Shown: positions 41,010 through 49,298 of the stretch, piece by piece
Position numbering within the stretch: position 1 is the first letter of the stretch
How the letters are laid out: the number at the start of each line of letters is the position of its first letter
DNA from: Candidatus Oscillibacter pullicola
GTDB taxonomy: Bacteria > Bacillota > Clostridia > Oscillospirales > Oscillospiraceae
Assembly: GCA_019118935.1 (NCBI GenBank)
Contig: DWXY01000033.1
Location: 1 to 59,207 of the forward strand
Direction: 5' to 3'
DNA: 59,207 nt
The notes under the pieces: generated by a model
Database searches by the model: none
Seen by the model: the letters and a program-made list of their open reading frames with translations, nothing else
What the model was told of the DNA's origin: nothing
Position numbers and translations under genes: made by a program

Positions 41010-42014
41010 TCACTCTGTATATCCGTACAGGCCCCGGACGGACACCTCACCGGACCGCACGGTCTTCACCGTACCGTCCGGCTTCCGCACCACCAGGCCG
41101 AATTCCTCGTCGATGTCCAATGCCTCCGCCGTCTCGCCGCCTCCGTCCGGGCCCAGCAGCCGCACGGTCCGGCCCAGATTCACGCACCGCCGCCGGTACT
41201 CGGCCAGATAAGGGCCGGTCTCCCCCGCCGCCAGGGCGGCGCAGAGACGGTCCACCTCCCGGATGATCTCCGCCGCCAGGGCGGGCCTGGACACAGGGCG
41301 CCCCAGCGCCTGGGCCAAGGAGGTGGCGATCACCCGCACCTCGGGGGTGAAGTCCTCCGGCCGCTGGGAGACGTTGATGCCGATGCCCAGCACCAGCTCC
41401 TGCACCCGGGCCGTCTCTCCCTCCAGGGAGAGCTCGGTCAAAATGCCGCAGAGCTTTTTCCCGTCCAGCACCGGGTCGTTGGGCCACTTCAGGCCGGGAC
41501 TGACGCCGCACAGCCGCTCCACGGCCCGGCACACCGCCACTCCGGCCATGGCCGTCACCGGCGACAGCCGCTCCGGCGGCAGATCCGGCCGCAGCAGGGC
41601 CGTCAGGTAGATCCCCTGGCCGCCGGGGGACTGAAAGCTCCGGCCCAGCCGGCCCCGGCCAGCCGTCTGGCAGTCCGCCACCACCACGGTGCCGTCCGCC
41701 GCGCCCTCCGCCGCCAGCTGCCTGGCCCGGAGGTTGGTGGAGTCCACCTCTTCCAGGCACACCAAGGTCCGGCCTACCCGGGCCGTCTCCCCCAGGAAGC
41801 GCCGGATCTCCGGCTCCGTCAGCACGTCCGGCGCGTCCAGCAGGCGGTAGCCCCGGCCGGTGCGGGCCTCCACAGTGTAGCCCTCCCGCCGCAGCGCATC
41901 CACCGCCTTCCAGATGGCCGCGCGGCTCAGTCCCAGCCGGCGGCTGATCTCCTCGCCGGAGACGAACGCTCCCTCCTGTTCCCGCAGCAGGGCCAGGACA
42001 TCCTGTCGGCTCAT
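41010..42014 (-). CDS. birA: Biotin-protein ligase / biotin repressor
   Basis: A 334-residue bifunctional BirA. The N-terminal winged-helix domain (about 1-62: SGEEISRRLGLSRAAIWKAVDALRREGYTVEA) binds DNA. The ligase domain (about 78-270) has GRGRLGRSFQSP (the biotinyl-AMP loop) and KWPND. A C-terminal SH3-like domain (about 285-334) follows. It attaches biotin to acetyl-CoA carboxylase and similar carboxylases and may repress biotin genes. The start has an AGGAGAGAG site. The chromate transporter genes follow closely in the same direction. Confidence 0.95.
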   Translation of the reverse strand: MSRQDVLALLREQEGAFVSGEEISRRLGLSRAAIWKAVDALRREGYTVEARTGRGYRLLDAPDVLTEPEIRRFLGETARVGRTLVCLEEVDSTNLRARQLAAEGAADGTVVVADCQTAGRGRLGRSFQSPGGQGIYLTALLRPDLPPERLSPVTAMAGVAVCRAVERLCGVSPGLKWPNDPVLDGKKLCGILTELSLEGETARVQELVLGIGINVSQRPEDFTPEVRVIATSLAQALGRPVSRPALAAEIIREVDRLCAALAAGETGPYLAEYRRRCVNLGRTVRLLGPDGGGETAEALDIDEEFGLVVRKPDGTVKTVRSGEVSVRGLYGYTE

Positions 42015-42090
42015 GTTTCTCTCTCCTCTCCCGTATTCATGGCTTCGAGTCTACCACGTTTTCCCCGGGTTGTAAACCGTGCCGGGGCGG

Positions 42091-42131
42091 AAAAAGAACG
42101 GCGCCGCCCCGCTCTCCGGGCGCCGCGCCGT
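42091..42131 (-). terminator. Terminator of the DUF523 operon
   Basis: On the minus strand, a GC-rich stem (42098-42110 with 42118-42131, one bulge) is followed by TTCTTTTT (down to 42091). Confidence 0.72.
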
Positions 42132-42150
42132 CCGTGGCCGTCTGGCCTGT

Positions 42151-42588
42151 TCAGATGTGGTCCGCCAGCTCCGCCGCCCGGGACTCCCCGTACACCGGGA
42201 TGCCCTGGGCGCGCAGCAGCTCCGCAGTGACGCCGTCTCCCGCCGTCAGCGTACCGGTAAAGGTGCCGTCGTAGACCATCCCGATGCCGCAGGAGGGACT
42301 GCGCTCTTTCAGCAGCGCCGCCTCGCATCCCAGCAGGCGGCAGAGGTGCAGGGCCTCTTCCGCGCCCCGGCGGTACTGGGCGGTGACATCGCCGCCGTCC
42401 CGGGTCAACACCCGGTCTCCCCGCCGCTCCGCCGGCGGGCGGGGCGTGGGCAGGCCCCCCAGCTGCTCCGGGCAGACGGGGACCAGGGTGTGCCGCTCCG
42501 CCAGGGCGGCGATCCAGGGCTGGGGCTTGGAGGCCCCGTCGTACCGGCAGCGGGCCCCCAGCAGACAGGCAGAGATCAGGATCCGCAT
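42151..42588 (-). CDS. DUF523 protein (TudS-like thiouracil desulfurase family)
   Basis: A 145-residue protein of the DUF523 family, of which TudS is a [4Fe-4S] enzyme that removes sulfur from 2-thiouracil. Candidate cluster cysteines are Cys8 (SACLLGARCRYDG) and Cys14, Cys39 (VPVCPEQLGGLPTPRPP) and the late SPSCGIGMVYDG. These conserved motifs fit the family well. It is the last gene of a four-gene run (Nudix, GNAT, DUF3783, DUF523), 4 bases after the DUF3783 stop. The activity in this organism is inferred from the family only. Confidence 0.9.
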   Translation of the reverse strand: MRILISACLLGARCRYDGASKPQPWIAALAERHTLVPVCPEQLGGLPTPRPPAERRGDRVLTRDGGDVTAQYRRGAEEALHLCRLLGCEAALLKERSPSCGIGMVYDGTFTGTLTAGDGVTAELLRAQGIPVYGESRAAELADHI

Positions 42589-42592
42589 CTTC

Positions 42593-42967
42593 TCACCGCC
42601 CGTTCATGGCCTGGTGCTCCCGCAGCAGCTCCTGGTGGAGCTTCACAGCGGTCCAGGTCCGGTTGTGGGGCGTCAGCACCGCCTTCAGGCAGTCCCGCCC
42701 GATCCCCGCCTGACTCAGCGCCGGCAGAAGGCGGTCCACCTGGTCCTCCAGGCCGCACAGCACCACCATCCGCCCGCCCAGAGGGCCGCCGTTGAACGGC
42801 AGCACCGTGCCGGGGTCGTCATCCAGCCCCGCCAGCACCGCCAGGGGCTTGTTGTAGTCCTGCCGGGCCACCGGAACCACCTCCGCCCCGAAGGGCCCGG
42901 CGGCGGCCGCGGCAGCCAGGATGGTGGGCAGCTCCTCAAAGCCGAACAGCAGCAGTTTTCCGCTCAT
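42593..42967 (-). CDS. DUF3783 family protein
   Basis: A 124-residue soluble protein. The MVVLCGLEDQVDRLLPALSQAGIGRDCLKAVLTPHNRTWTAVKLHQELLREH part is the DUF3783 pattern. The N-terminal part MSGKLLLFGFEELPTILAAAAAAGPFGAEVVPV is a small alpha/beta unit. The function is unknown. Start ATG at 42967 is preferred because TGAGGA lies 6 bases upstream; another ATG two codons earlier sits right on that site. It lies between the GNAT and DUF523 genes. Confidence 0.8.
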   Translation of the reverse strand: MSGKLLLFGFEELPTILAAAAAAGPFGAEVVPVARQDYNKPLAVLAGLDDDPGTVLPFNGGPLGGRMVVLCGLEDQVDRLLPALSQAGIGRDCLKAVLTPHNRTWTAVKLHQELLREHQAMNGR

Positions 42968-43008
42968 GAACATTCCTCATTTCTCCATGTTGCGCGGGGC
43001 CGTCCCGG

Positions 43009-43533
43009 TCAGACGGTCTCCGCCGGACCAGCCCAGCGGCGGGCGTAGTCCCAGATATCCAGCATCCGCCCCGCCCAGCAGAAGGCGCCGTGGCGGACGG
43101 CGGTGCGGACAAAGCCCAGCCGCTCCAGAATGCGGACGCTGGCGGTGTTCTCCGCCACCGTGTCTGCCAGCACCAGGGCCGGTGCCAGCCGCTCCAGGCG
43201 CCGCAGCGCCTCCGCCGCGGCCGCAAGGCCCATGCCCCGGCCCCAGCAGGCAGGCAGCAGCTGGTAGAACAGTCCGTAGGTCCCGGCGGCCGTATCCACC
43301 GGCGGGCAGCCGGCCAGCCCCCGGAACGCCGCCCCCTCCCGGAGGGCAAAGACCGTGGGGGACGGCAGGCCCCGCTGGCAGTCCAACAGGCGTTCCAGCC
43401 GGTCTGCCGCCTCCGCCGCCGTGCAGGGGGCGGCGATGTTGGTCCATCGGATCACCGCCGAGTCGGCCCACAGGGCCGCCGCCTCCGGGAGATCATCCCG
43501 GGACAGCGGCTCCAGTGTCAGAAGCGGCGTCAT
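43009..43533 (-). CDS. GNAT family N-acetyltransferase
   Basis: A 174-residue acetyltransferase of the RimJ/RimL-like GNAT group. It has an LEPLSRDDLPEAAALW start, a beta-strand core ending in GLFYQLLPACWGRGMGLAAAAEALRRL (the acetyl-CoA-binding Q/R-x-x-G-x-G/A turn) and VADTVAENTASVRILERLGFV, the usual family ending. The substrate is unknown. The ATG at 43533 overlaps the Nudix stop by 4 bases, indicating coupled translation. Confidence 0.88.
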   Translation of the reverse strand: MTPLLTLEPLSRDDLPEAAALWADSAVIRWTNIAAPCTAAEAADRLERLLDCQRGLPSPTVFALREGAAFRGLAGCPPVDTAAGTYGLFYQLLPACWGRGMGLAAAAEALRRLERLAPALVLADTVAENTASVRILERLGFVRTAVRHGAFCWAGRMLDIWDYARRWAGPAETV

Positions 43534-43997
43534 ACGATCCGCCTCCCGTTCAGCACCGCCCTGGCCAGCCGGTCTCCCTGGTATTGGAGCTTCAGGGAGA
43601 AGAAGGGGGCGTCCTCCTCCAGCAGGCGGAGGAAAATTTTGTCCCCCTCCCACATGGGGAGGCCCCGCAGCTCCGCCTTTTTTATCCAGGCCAGCTCCCC
43701 CTCATCGCAGGGGTGGGGCGTGCCGGTCCAGCCGGTGGCGGTGAAGAGGTGCATATACTCGGTGGGCGCCTCATCGGACACAAAGGTCACCAGGCCCCGG
43801 TAGCGGTAGTCCGTCAGCGTCAGGCCCGTCTCCTCCCAGGTCTCCCGGAGGATGCAGTCCTCGGGGCTCTCCCCCTCCTCGAACTTGCCGCCCACGCCGA
43901 TCCATTTGTCGTGGTTCAGATCACCCTTCTTTTTCACCCGGTGGAGCATCAGGTAATCGTCTGCCCGCTCCAGATAGCAGAGGGTGGAATTGATCAT
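43530..43997 (-). CDS. Nudix hydrolase (8-oxo-dGTP diphosphatase type)
   Basis: A 155-residue Nudix protein. The Nudix box G-x5-E-x7-R-E-x-x-E-E-x-G is complete in GKFEEGESPEDCILRETWEETGL (residues about 36-58). The surrounding sequence (DKWIGVGGK, a C-terminal FFSLKLQYQGD) matches clostridial MutT/YtkD-type 8-oxo-dGTP diphosphatases. The start MINSTLCYLERADDYLMLHRVKK is the usual family N-terminus, with AAAGGGGG upstream. A TATAAT at 44040-44045 may be the -10 of this four-gene unit, divergent from merR. Confidence 0.88.
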   Translation of the reverse strand: MINSTLCYLERADDYLMLHRVKKKGDLNHDKWIGVGGKFEEGESPEDCILRETWEETGLTLTDYRYRGLVTFVSDEAPTEYMHLFTATGWTGTPHPCDEGELAWIKKAELRGLPMWEGDKIFLRLLEEDAPFFSLKLQYQGDRLARAVLNGRRIV

Positions 43998-44092
43998 GGG
44001 CGGCGCCCCCTTTCGAATCCTGGGAAATGGTGTTATCCTATTATAGTCCATTGCCGCGGAAAAAGAAAGTCCGGTTTTTTTCGTGAAACCCC

Positions 44093-44123
44093 TTGACCTT
44101 GCCGCAGCGTCAACTGTTATACT
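44093..44123 (+). promoter_or_regulatory. MerR-type promoter with 19-base spacer and dyad
   Basis: TTGACC (44093-44098), a 19-base spacer and TATACT (44118-44123). This over-long spacer is the hallmark of MerR-activated promoters. A dyad TTGAC(N)2TGC-N-GCA(N)2GTCAA fills 44093-44113, covering the -35 box and most of the spacer, so the regulator very likely controls its own gene. Confidence 0.8.
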
Positions 44124-44146
44124 CCCAATCGACAGGAGGGATCCCC

Positions 44147-44908
44147 ATGGAATACACCGTCAAGGCGCTGGCAGAGCTGGCCGGCGTCACGCCCAGGACC
44201 CTGCGCTGGTATGACCGGATGGGCCTGCTGAAGCCCCTGCGGACCACGGAGGCCGGGTACCGCCTCTACGGCCCCCCGCAGCTGGACCGGCTGCAGGACA
44301 TCCTGTTCTACCGGGAGCTGGGACTGGACCTGGCCTCCATCCGGACCATTCTGGATGACCCGGCCTTTGACCGCCAGGCGGCGCTGCAGAGCCATCTGGC
44401 AGAGCTGAAGGCCCGCCGGGTCCGGCTGGACGCGCTGATCCTGACTGTCCAGAGGACCATCGACGATGCCAAAGGAGGAACGAAAATGACCGATCATGAG
44501 AAATTTGAAGCGTTCAAACGCAATGCCGTGGCCGCCAATGAGGCCGCCTACGGCGCCGAAATCCGGCAGAAATACGGAGACGCGGAGGTGGACCGGGCCA
44601 ATGCCTGCGTCCTGGCCCTCACCCAGGAGGAGTATGCCCAGTGGAAGTCCCTGGGGGACGCGCTCCTCCAGGCCCTGTCCGCCGCTGTGAAAGCGGGCGC
44701 AGACCCCGCCGGGCCGGAGGGCCAGCGGATCGCGGCGCTCCATCGGCGGTGGCTGTCCTACTCCTGGGAGGCGTACACGCCCCAGGCCCATGCAGGTCTT
44801 GCAGAGCTGTATGTGGCAGATCCCAGATTCACCGCCTACTATGACCGGGAGGTCCCCGGCTGCGCCGCTTTTCTGCGGGATGCCGTCCGGGTCTATACCA
44901 AGGCATAA
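44147..44908 (+). CDS. MerR family regulator with TipAS drug-binding domain
   Basis: A 253-residue regulator. The N-terminal MerR winged helix (about 1-70: YTVKALAELAGVTPRTLRWYDRMGLL...YGPPQLDRLQDILFYRELG) is followed by a dimerising coiled coil (about 80-115) and a C-terminal TipAS/antibiotic-recognition domain (about 125-253), as in TipAL, Mta and SkgA. Such proteins activate genes for thiopeptide or multidrug response when a drug binds. The ATG follows ACAGGAGG. No exporter gene is downstream on the same strand, so besides itself its target is unknown. A terminator follows. Confidence 0.93.
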   Translation: MEYTVKALAELAGVTPRTLRWYDRMGLLKPLRTTEAGYRLYGPPQLDRLQDILFYRELGLDLASIRTILDDPAFDRQAALQSHLAELKARRVRLDALILTVQRTIDDAKGGTKMTDHEKFEAFKRNAVAANEAAYGAEIRQKYGDAEVDRANACVLALTQEEYAQWKSLGDALLQALSAAVKAGADPAGPEGQRIAALHRRWLSYSWEAYTPQAHAGLAELYVADPRFTAYYDREVPGCAAFLRDAVRVYTKA

Positions 44909-44919
44909 TCCGCACAAAA

Positions 44920-44956
44920 GCAGGGCCACCCCGTGGGGGCGGCCCTGCCGCTTTTT
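44920..44956 (+). terminator. Terminator of the MerR-type gene
   Basis: GCAGGGCC (44920-44927) pairs with GGCCCTGC (44941-44948), enclosing a second CCCC/GGGG pair, then GCTTTTT. Confidence 0.85.
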
Positions 44957-44963
44957 CTTGTTT

Positions 44964-47552
44964 TTATCGCTTGCCCATGCTGCGGATGGCCTTCAGGCTC
45001 TGGATGACCACCATGGAGCCGAAGGCCAGCCCCACGATTGCCGCCACCAGACCGGCAGACAGCTCCGCCACCTGGAACAGGGGCTCCAGCGGCGGGATCA
45101 GCAGCACCGCCGCCAGCAGCAGCGCGCCGACGGCGAAGGCGCCCAGCAGGAACTTGTTGTTCCAGAAAGCCCTGGTGAAGATCACCGGACGGCCGGACTT
45201 GCAGTTGAAGCCGTGGAACAGGCGGCTCAGGCACAGGGTGGCAAAGGCCATGGTGCTGGCCACAGCCGCGCCGCCGCTGGCCAGGCCGATATGGAAGGCG
45301 ATGATGGTGGCCAGGGCGATCACCAGGCCCTCCGTGCCCACGCTCAGCAGGAAGGGCTTTGTCAGGATGCCCTCGCTGCGGGGACGGGGCTTTTCCTGCA
45401 TCACCGCGTCGCTGTGGGGCTCCAGCCCCAAGGCGATGGCAGGCAGGGAGTCCGTCAGCAGGTTGATGAACAGCAGATGCACCGCCGCGAAGGGCACCGG
45501 CAGCCCCGCCAGAGAGGCATACAGCACCGTCAGAATGCCCGCCGTGTTGCCGGAGAGCAGGAACTGGATGGCCTTCTTGATGTTGGCGTAGACGTTCCGG
45601 CCGTTCTTGACGGCCTGGACGATGGTGGCGAAGTTGTCGTCCGTCAGCACCATGCCGGCGGCGTCCTTGGCCACCTCGGTGCCGGTGATGCCCATGGCCA
45701 CGCCGATGTCCGCCTGCTTCAGGGCCGGGGCGTCGTTGACGCCGTCGCCGGTCATGGCCACCAGATTGCCCCGCTCCTGCCAGGCCCGGACGATGCGGAT
45801 CTTGTGCTCCGGGGACACCCGGGCGTATACGCTGACCCTGGGCACGAACTCCCGCAGCTCCTCATCGCTCATGGACTCGATGGTGGCGCCCTCCACAGCC
45901 TCGGTGCCGGGGGTGAGGATGCCGATCTCCCTGGCGATGGCGGATGCGGTGACCTTGTGGTCGCCGGTGATCATAATGGGCCGGATGCCGGCGGCGATGC
46001 ACTCGCTGACTGCTGCCTTGGACTCCTCCCGGGGCGGGTCCATCATGGCGATGAGGCCCAGGAACTGGAGGTCGTTCTCATCCTCCAGGCCGATGGCAGG
46101 GGCGGTCAGCATCCGCTTGCCGAAGGCCAGCACCCGCAGGCCCTGCTGGGACAGCTCGGCGTTCACCCGCTCGATCTCCGCCTTCTCCTCCGGGGAGAGG
46201 CGGGTGCGGTCCAGCATCACGTCCACAGCGCCCTTGGTCAGCATGGTCAAACCGTCGGACAGCTGGTGGACCGTGCTCATCAGCTTCCGGTCCGAGTCAA
46301 AGGGCAGCTCCGCCAGCCGGGGATACTTGCCCCGCACGTCCGCCTCGTCGAAGCCGTAGCCCTCGCCTAGGCGCACCAGGGCGGTCTCCGTGGGATCGCC
46401 CACCTCGCCGGACTCATTTACCGTGGCGTCGCTGCACAGCAGGGCGGCACGCAGCAGCTCCCGCTGGTCCGGGCGGGAGAAGTCCGCCCCGTCCGCCGGG
46501 ATGATCTGGCCCCCGGCGTAGAGCTTCTTCACGGTCATCTTGTTCTGGGTCAGGGTGCCGGTCTTGTCGGAGCAGATGACGGACACGCTGCCCAGGCCCT
46601 CCACCGCCTGGAGCTTGCGGATGATAGCGTGCTCCCTGGCCATCTTCTGGGTGCCGAAGGACAGCACGATGGTGACAATGGAGCTGAGGGCCTCCGGAAT
46701 GGCGGCCACTGCCAGGGCCACGGCGAAGAGGAAGGCGTTCATCACATTCTCCCCCCGCAGGAACACGCTGACGGCGAAGAGGATGGCGCAGATGATCAAA
46801 ATGCCGATGGAGAGCTTGCGGCCGAACTGGTCCAGGCTCACCTGGAGGGGGGTCTTCTTCTCCTCCGTGCTCTTCAGCAGGGCGGCGATCTTGCCCATCT
46901 CCGTATGCATACCGGTGGATGTCACCAGGAACCGGGCCCGGCCGTAGGTGACGAAGCAGCCGGAGAACACCATGTTCTTCCGGTCCCCCAGGGGCACGTC
47001 GCCGTCGATGTCCGCCAGGTCCTTCTCCACCGGCAGACTCTCGCCGGTGAGGGCGCTCTCGGCGCACTTCAGGCTGGCGCACTCCAGCAGGCGGCCGTCG
47101 GCGCAGATGGAGTCTCCCGCCTCCAGCACCACCACGTCGCCCACGGTGACCTCCCGGCCGGGGATCTGGATCACCTGGCCGTCCCGCACCACCTTGGCGG
47201 TGGGGGCGGACATCTGCTTCAGGCTGTCCAGGGACGCGGCGGCCTTCACCGTCTGCACCGTGCCCAATATGGCGTTCATGGTGATGACCGCCAGGATGAC
47301 CACCATGCTCTCCACATCCCCCAGGATGGCGGAGACGACGGCGGCCAGGATCAGGATGATCACCAGAAAGTCCGCGAACTGCTCCAGAAAAATCCGCAGG
47401 ACGCTCTTCCTCCCGCCCTCCTGCAATTCATTGGGGCCATACTGTTCCAGGCGGCGGGCGGCATCCGCGCCGGACAGGCCCGCGGGCGTGCTGTCCAGCT
47501 CCTGGAACAGCGTTTCCCGGCTCTTCTGCCAGATGGTCTTTTCCGTCTTCAT
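44964..47552 (-). CDS. P2-type cation-transporting ATPase, probable Mn2+/Ca2+ exporter
   Basis: An 862-residue P-type ATPase with the SERCA-like layout. It has a cation-ATPase N-domain (about 1-75), an actuator with TGES (169-172), membrane motif IPEALSSIVT (about 285-294), the phosphorylated Asp329 in DKTGTLT, a hinge GDGVNDAPALK and a C-terminal six-helix cation-ATPase-C domain. Sequence alone suggests a Ca2+ pump. The leader is a yybP-ykoY Mn2+ riboswitch, so Mn2+ export is the more likely main role, as for related riboswitch-controlled ATPases. The ATG at 47552 follows AAGGAG. The gene is monocistronic. Confidence 0.94.
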   Translation of the reverse strand: MKTEKTIWQKSRETLFQELDSTPAGLSGADAARRLEQYGPNELQEGGRKSVLRIFLEQFADFLVIILILAAVVSAILGDVESMVVILAVITMNAILGTVQTVKAAASLDSLKQMSAPTAKVVRDGQVIQIPGREVTVGDVVVLEAGDSICADGRLLECASLKCAESALTGESLPVEKDLADIDGDVPLGDRKNMVFSGCFVTYGRARFLVTSTGMHTEMGKIAALLKSTEEKKTPLQVSLDQFGRKLSIGILIICAILFAVSVFLRGENVMNAFLFAVALAVAAIPEALSSIVTIVLSFGTQKMAREHAIIRKLQAVEGLGSVSVICSDKTGTLTQNKMTVKKLYAGGQIIPADGADFSRPDQRELLRAALLCSDATVNESGEVGDPTETALVRLGEGYGFDEADVRGKYPRLAELPFDSDRKLMSTVHQLSDGLTMLTKGAVDVMLDRTRLSPEEKAEIERVNAELSQQGLRVLAFGKRMLTAPAIGLEDENDLQFLGLIAMMDPPREESKAAVSECIAAGIRPIMITGDHKVTASAIAREIGILTPGTEAVEGATIESMSDEELREFVPRVSVYARVSPEHKIRIVRAWQERGNLVAMTGDGVNDAPALKQADIGVAMGITGTEVAKDAAGMVLTDDNFATIVQAVKNGRNVYANIKKAIQFLLSGNTAGILTVLYASLAGLPVPFAAVHLLFINLLTDSLPAIALGLEPHSDAVMQEKPRPRSEGILTKPFLLSVGTEGLVIALATIIAFHIGLASGGAAVASTMAFATLCLSRLFHGFNCKSGRPVIFTRAFWNNKFLLGAFAVGALLLAAVLLIPPLEPLFQVAELSAGLVAAIVGLAFGSMVVIQSLKAIRSMGKR

Positions 47553-47578
47553 AAAACTCCTTCTTTCCGGCAAGACGC

Positions 47579-47715
47579 AAAAAAACGAGACTTTTGCGTC
47601 AATGCCTCTGCATTGATACAAAAGTCTCGCCATTTCAACCCGAAGCGGGGCCGAAGCCCGTACTGACGCCGTTGGGTACACAATCAAATGTGCCAGCTAC
47701 TCCCTTTTGGTACTG
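47579..47715 (-). ncRNA. yybP-ykoY (Mn2+-sensing) riboswitch
   Basis: Read on the minus strand, the leader has the class signature AAAAGGGAGTAGC (about 47715-47700), then GTCAGTACGGGCTTCGGCCC and GGTTGAAATGGCGAGAC. It ends in an 11-bp terminator stem CGAGACTTTTG / CAAAAGTCTCG (47586-47596 with 47619-47629, with further pairing inside) and seven U residues (47579-47585). The two conserved L1/L3 metal-binding elements and the terminator overlap leave little doubt. Mn2+ binding should prevent terminator formation and turn the ATPase on. Confidence 0.92.
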
Positions 47716-47720
47716 AAGGC

Positions 47721-47749
47721 ACTATACTCCATTTTCCCCAAGTTGTCAA
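47721..47749 (-). promoter_or_regulatory. Promoter of the riboswitch-ATPase transcript
   Basis: Minus strand: consensus TTGACA (47744-47749), 17 bases, TATAGT (47721-47726). Confidence 0.8.
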
Positions 47750-47769
47750 TCCCTAATCTGCCACTTTTT

Positions 47770-49107
47770 TCATTTTTTCTGCCGGTCAAACAGCCGGCCG
47801 ATACCCATGACCACGGCGTACACCACCAGATAATACAGCACCGTCACCCCGTACCCGGCAAAGGCGGCATACACCATGAAGCCGCAGCTGCACAGAGCCA
47901 GAGCCGGCATGACGAACCGCCGGAAGGGGTTCAGGTCCGTGCTCTTGCGCATGAATTGAATGAACATGGGCACGTACATGCCGTACAGCGTGATGATGGG
48001 CAGTTCCGAGGAGTCGAAGCTGAAGGGGCCGAACCAGGGGCCGCCCACGTTGGCGCCGTAGAAATACACCAGCCACACCGCGGAGAGGCCCAGGCTGGCC
48101 AGGGCGGAGTTGCCCGCCATGTTGGTCACCGGGTCCACCTGGCGGAACAACTCCGGCGCCGGCCCTTCGTTCCGGACCGCCAGAGCGTACATCCCCCGGC
48201 AGCAGGAGAGCGTCAGGCCGTTCAGCGTCCCCAGGCAGGAGATGACGATCAGCACGAACACCACCGTGCCCGCCACGTCGCCGAACACCCGCTGGAAGGC
48301 CATCTTGGCCGCCGCCTCACCGCTGGCCATCAGCTCCTCCGTCGTCACTGCGCCGGTGAGGCCGATGTAGTAGAGGATATAGGTGAGCACCACGATAAAG
48401 GATCCCACCACCAGGGCCCGGGGCAGGGTCCGCTTGGCATCCCGCAGCTCCGCGTTGATGGAGGTGGCCAGGATCCACCCCTCATAGGCGAAGGCCACCG
48501 CCACGGTAGAGGCCATCAGCCCCTCGCCGGTGGAGATGGCGCCGGTGCTCATGGTGGCGAAGTTCTCCGCCATGCGGCCGTTCATCATGCCCACCGCCGC
48601 GCCGCAGACGGCCATCAGCGCCAGGGGGACCATCTTGATGACGGTGGTGGACACCTGGAACCTGCCTGCCAGCCGGGGCGCCAGGGCGTTGAGCACGTGG
48701 TCCAGGCACAGCATCGCCCCGGCGATGGTCATGCAGGCGCCGCCGGTGATGTCCCATCCCAGCAGCACACAGAAGTACCGGGCGGAGATCCAGGCCAGAG
48801 CGGACACCAGACAGGGCGTATACAGCACTGCCATGAACCAGCCCACGTAATAGGCATACCGCCGGCCCATGGTGGCCTCGGCGTAGTCCACCAGGCCGCT
48901 GACCTTCTCATAGCGGGTGGCCATCGTGGCAAACACGTAGGAGCAGATGATCATGATGGCGCCTACGATCCCCCACGCCAGGATGCCCAGGGGCATGTTG
49001 CCATTGGTGGCCTGGAGCACCTTTTCCGCCTTGAAAAACACACCGGAGCCAATGACGATTCCCACCACCATGCAGATGGCGGTGGGCAGGCCGTACCGCT
49101 TTTCCAT
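47770..49107 (-). CDS. APC family amino-acid permease
   Basis: A 445-residue transporter with 12 hydrophobic segments, beginning MEKRYGLPTAICMVVGIVIGSGVFFKAEKVL. The GIVIGSGVFF stretch is the unwound helix 1 substrate site of LeuT-fold amino-acid/polyamine/organocation permeases. AFAYEGWILATSINAELRDAKRTLPRAL is the helix 6 counterpart. The substrate is not known. The ATG at 49107 follows AAAGGGGAGG. A promoter (TTGCAA-17-TATTCT) lies at 49169-49197, with a 12-bp CCCTTTAAAGGG palindrome in the leader (49147-49158). Confidence 0.92.
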   Translation of the reverse strand: MEKRYGLPTAICMVVGIVIGSGVFFKAEKVLQATNGNMPLGILAWGIVGAIMIICSYVFATMATRYEKVSGLVDYAEATMGRRYAYYVGWFMAVLYTPCLVSALAWISARYFCVLLGWDITGGACMTIAGAMLCLDHVLNALAPRLAGRFQVSTTVIKMVPLALMAVCGAAVGMMNGRMAENFATMSTGAISTGEGLMASTVAVAFAYEGWILATSINAELRDAKRTLPRALVVGSFIVVLTYILYYIGLTGAVTTEELMASGEAAAKMAFQRVFGDVAGTVVFVLIVISCLGTLNGLTLSCCRGMYALAVRNEGPAPELFRQVDPVTNMAGNSALASLGLSAVWLVYFYGANVGGPWFGPFSFDSSELPIITLYGMYVPMFIQFMRKSTDLNPFRRFVMPALALCSCGFMVYAAFAGYGVTVLYYLVVYAVVMGIGRLFDRQKK

Positions 49108-49168
49108 GGCCCTCCCCTTTCTCTGTTTAAAGCTTTCCTGTGACATCCCTTTAAAGGGCAGCAGAAGA

Positions 49169-49197
49169 AGAATATCACAACTCTGCACAAATTGCAA
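49169..49197 (-). promoter_or_regulatory. Promoter of the amino-acid permease gene
   Basis: Minus strand: TTGCAA (49192-49197), 17 bases, TATTCT (49169-49174). Confidence 0.55.
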
Positions 49198-49229
49198 TCT
49201 ATTTTCTGCGCTTTTCGACAGCAGTATGC

Positions 49230-49257
49230 AAAAAACGCCCCCATTCCGGGGAGCGTT
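49230..49257 (-). terminator. Terminator downstream of yjbQ and its duplicated tail
   Basis: On the minus strand, ACGCTCCCC pairs with GGGGGCGT around GGAAT, followed by six U residues (49230-49235). yjbQ transcripts must cross the repeat element to reach it. Confidence 0.75.
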
Positions 49258-49298
49258 TCTCTGGTCATGCTGTGATCTTTTTTGTAAGCGCCGAGCCG

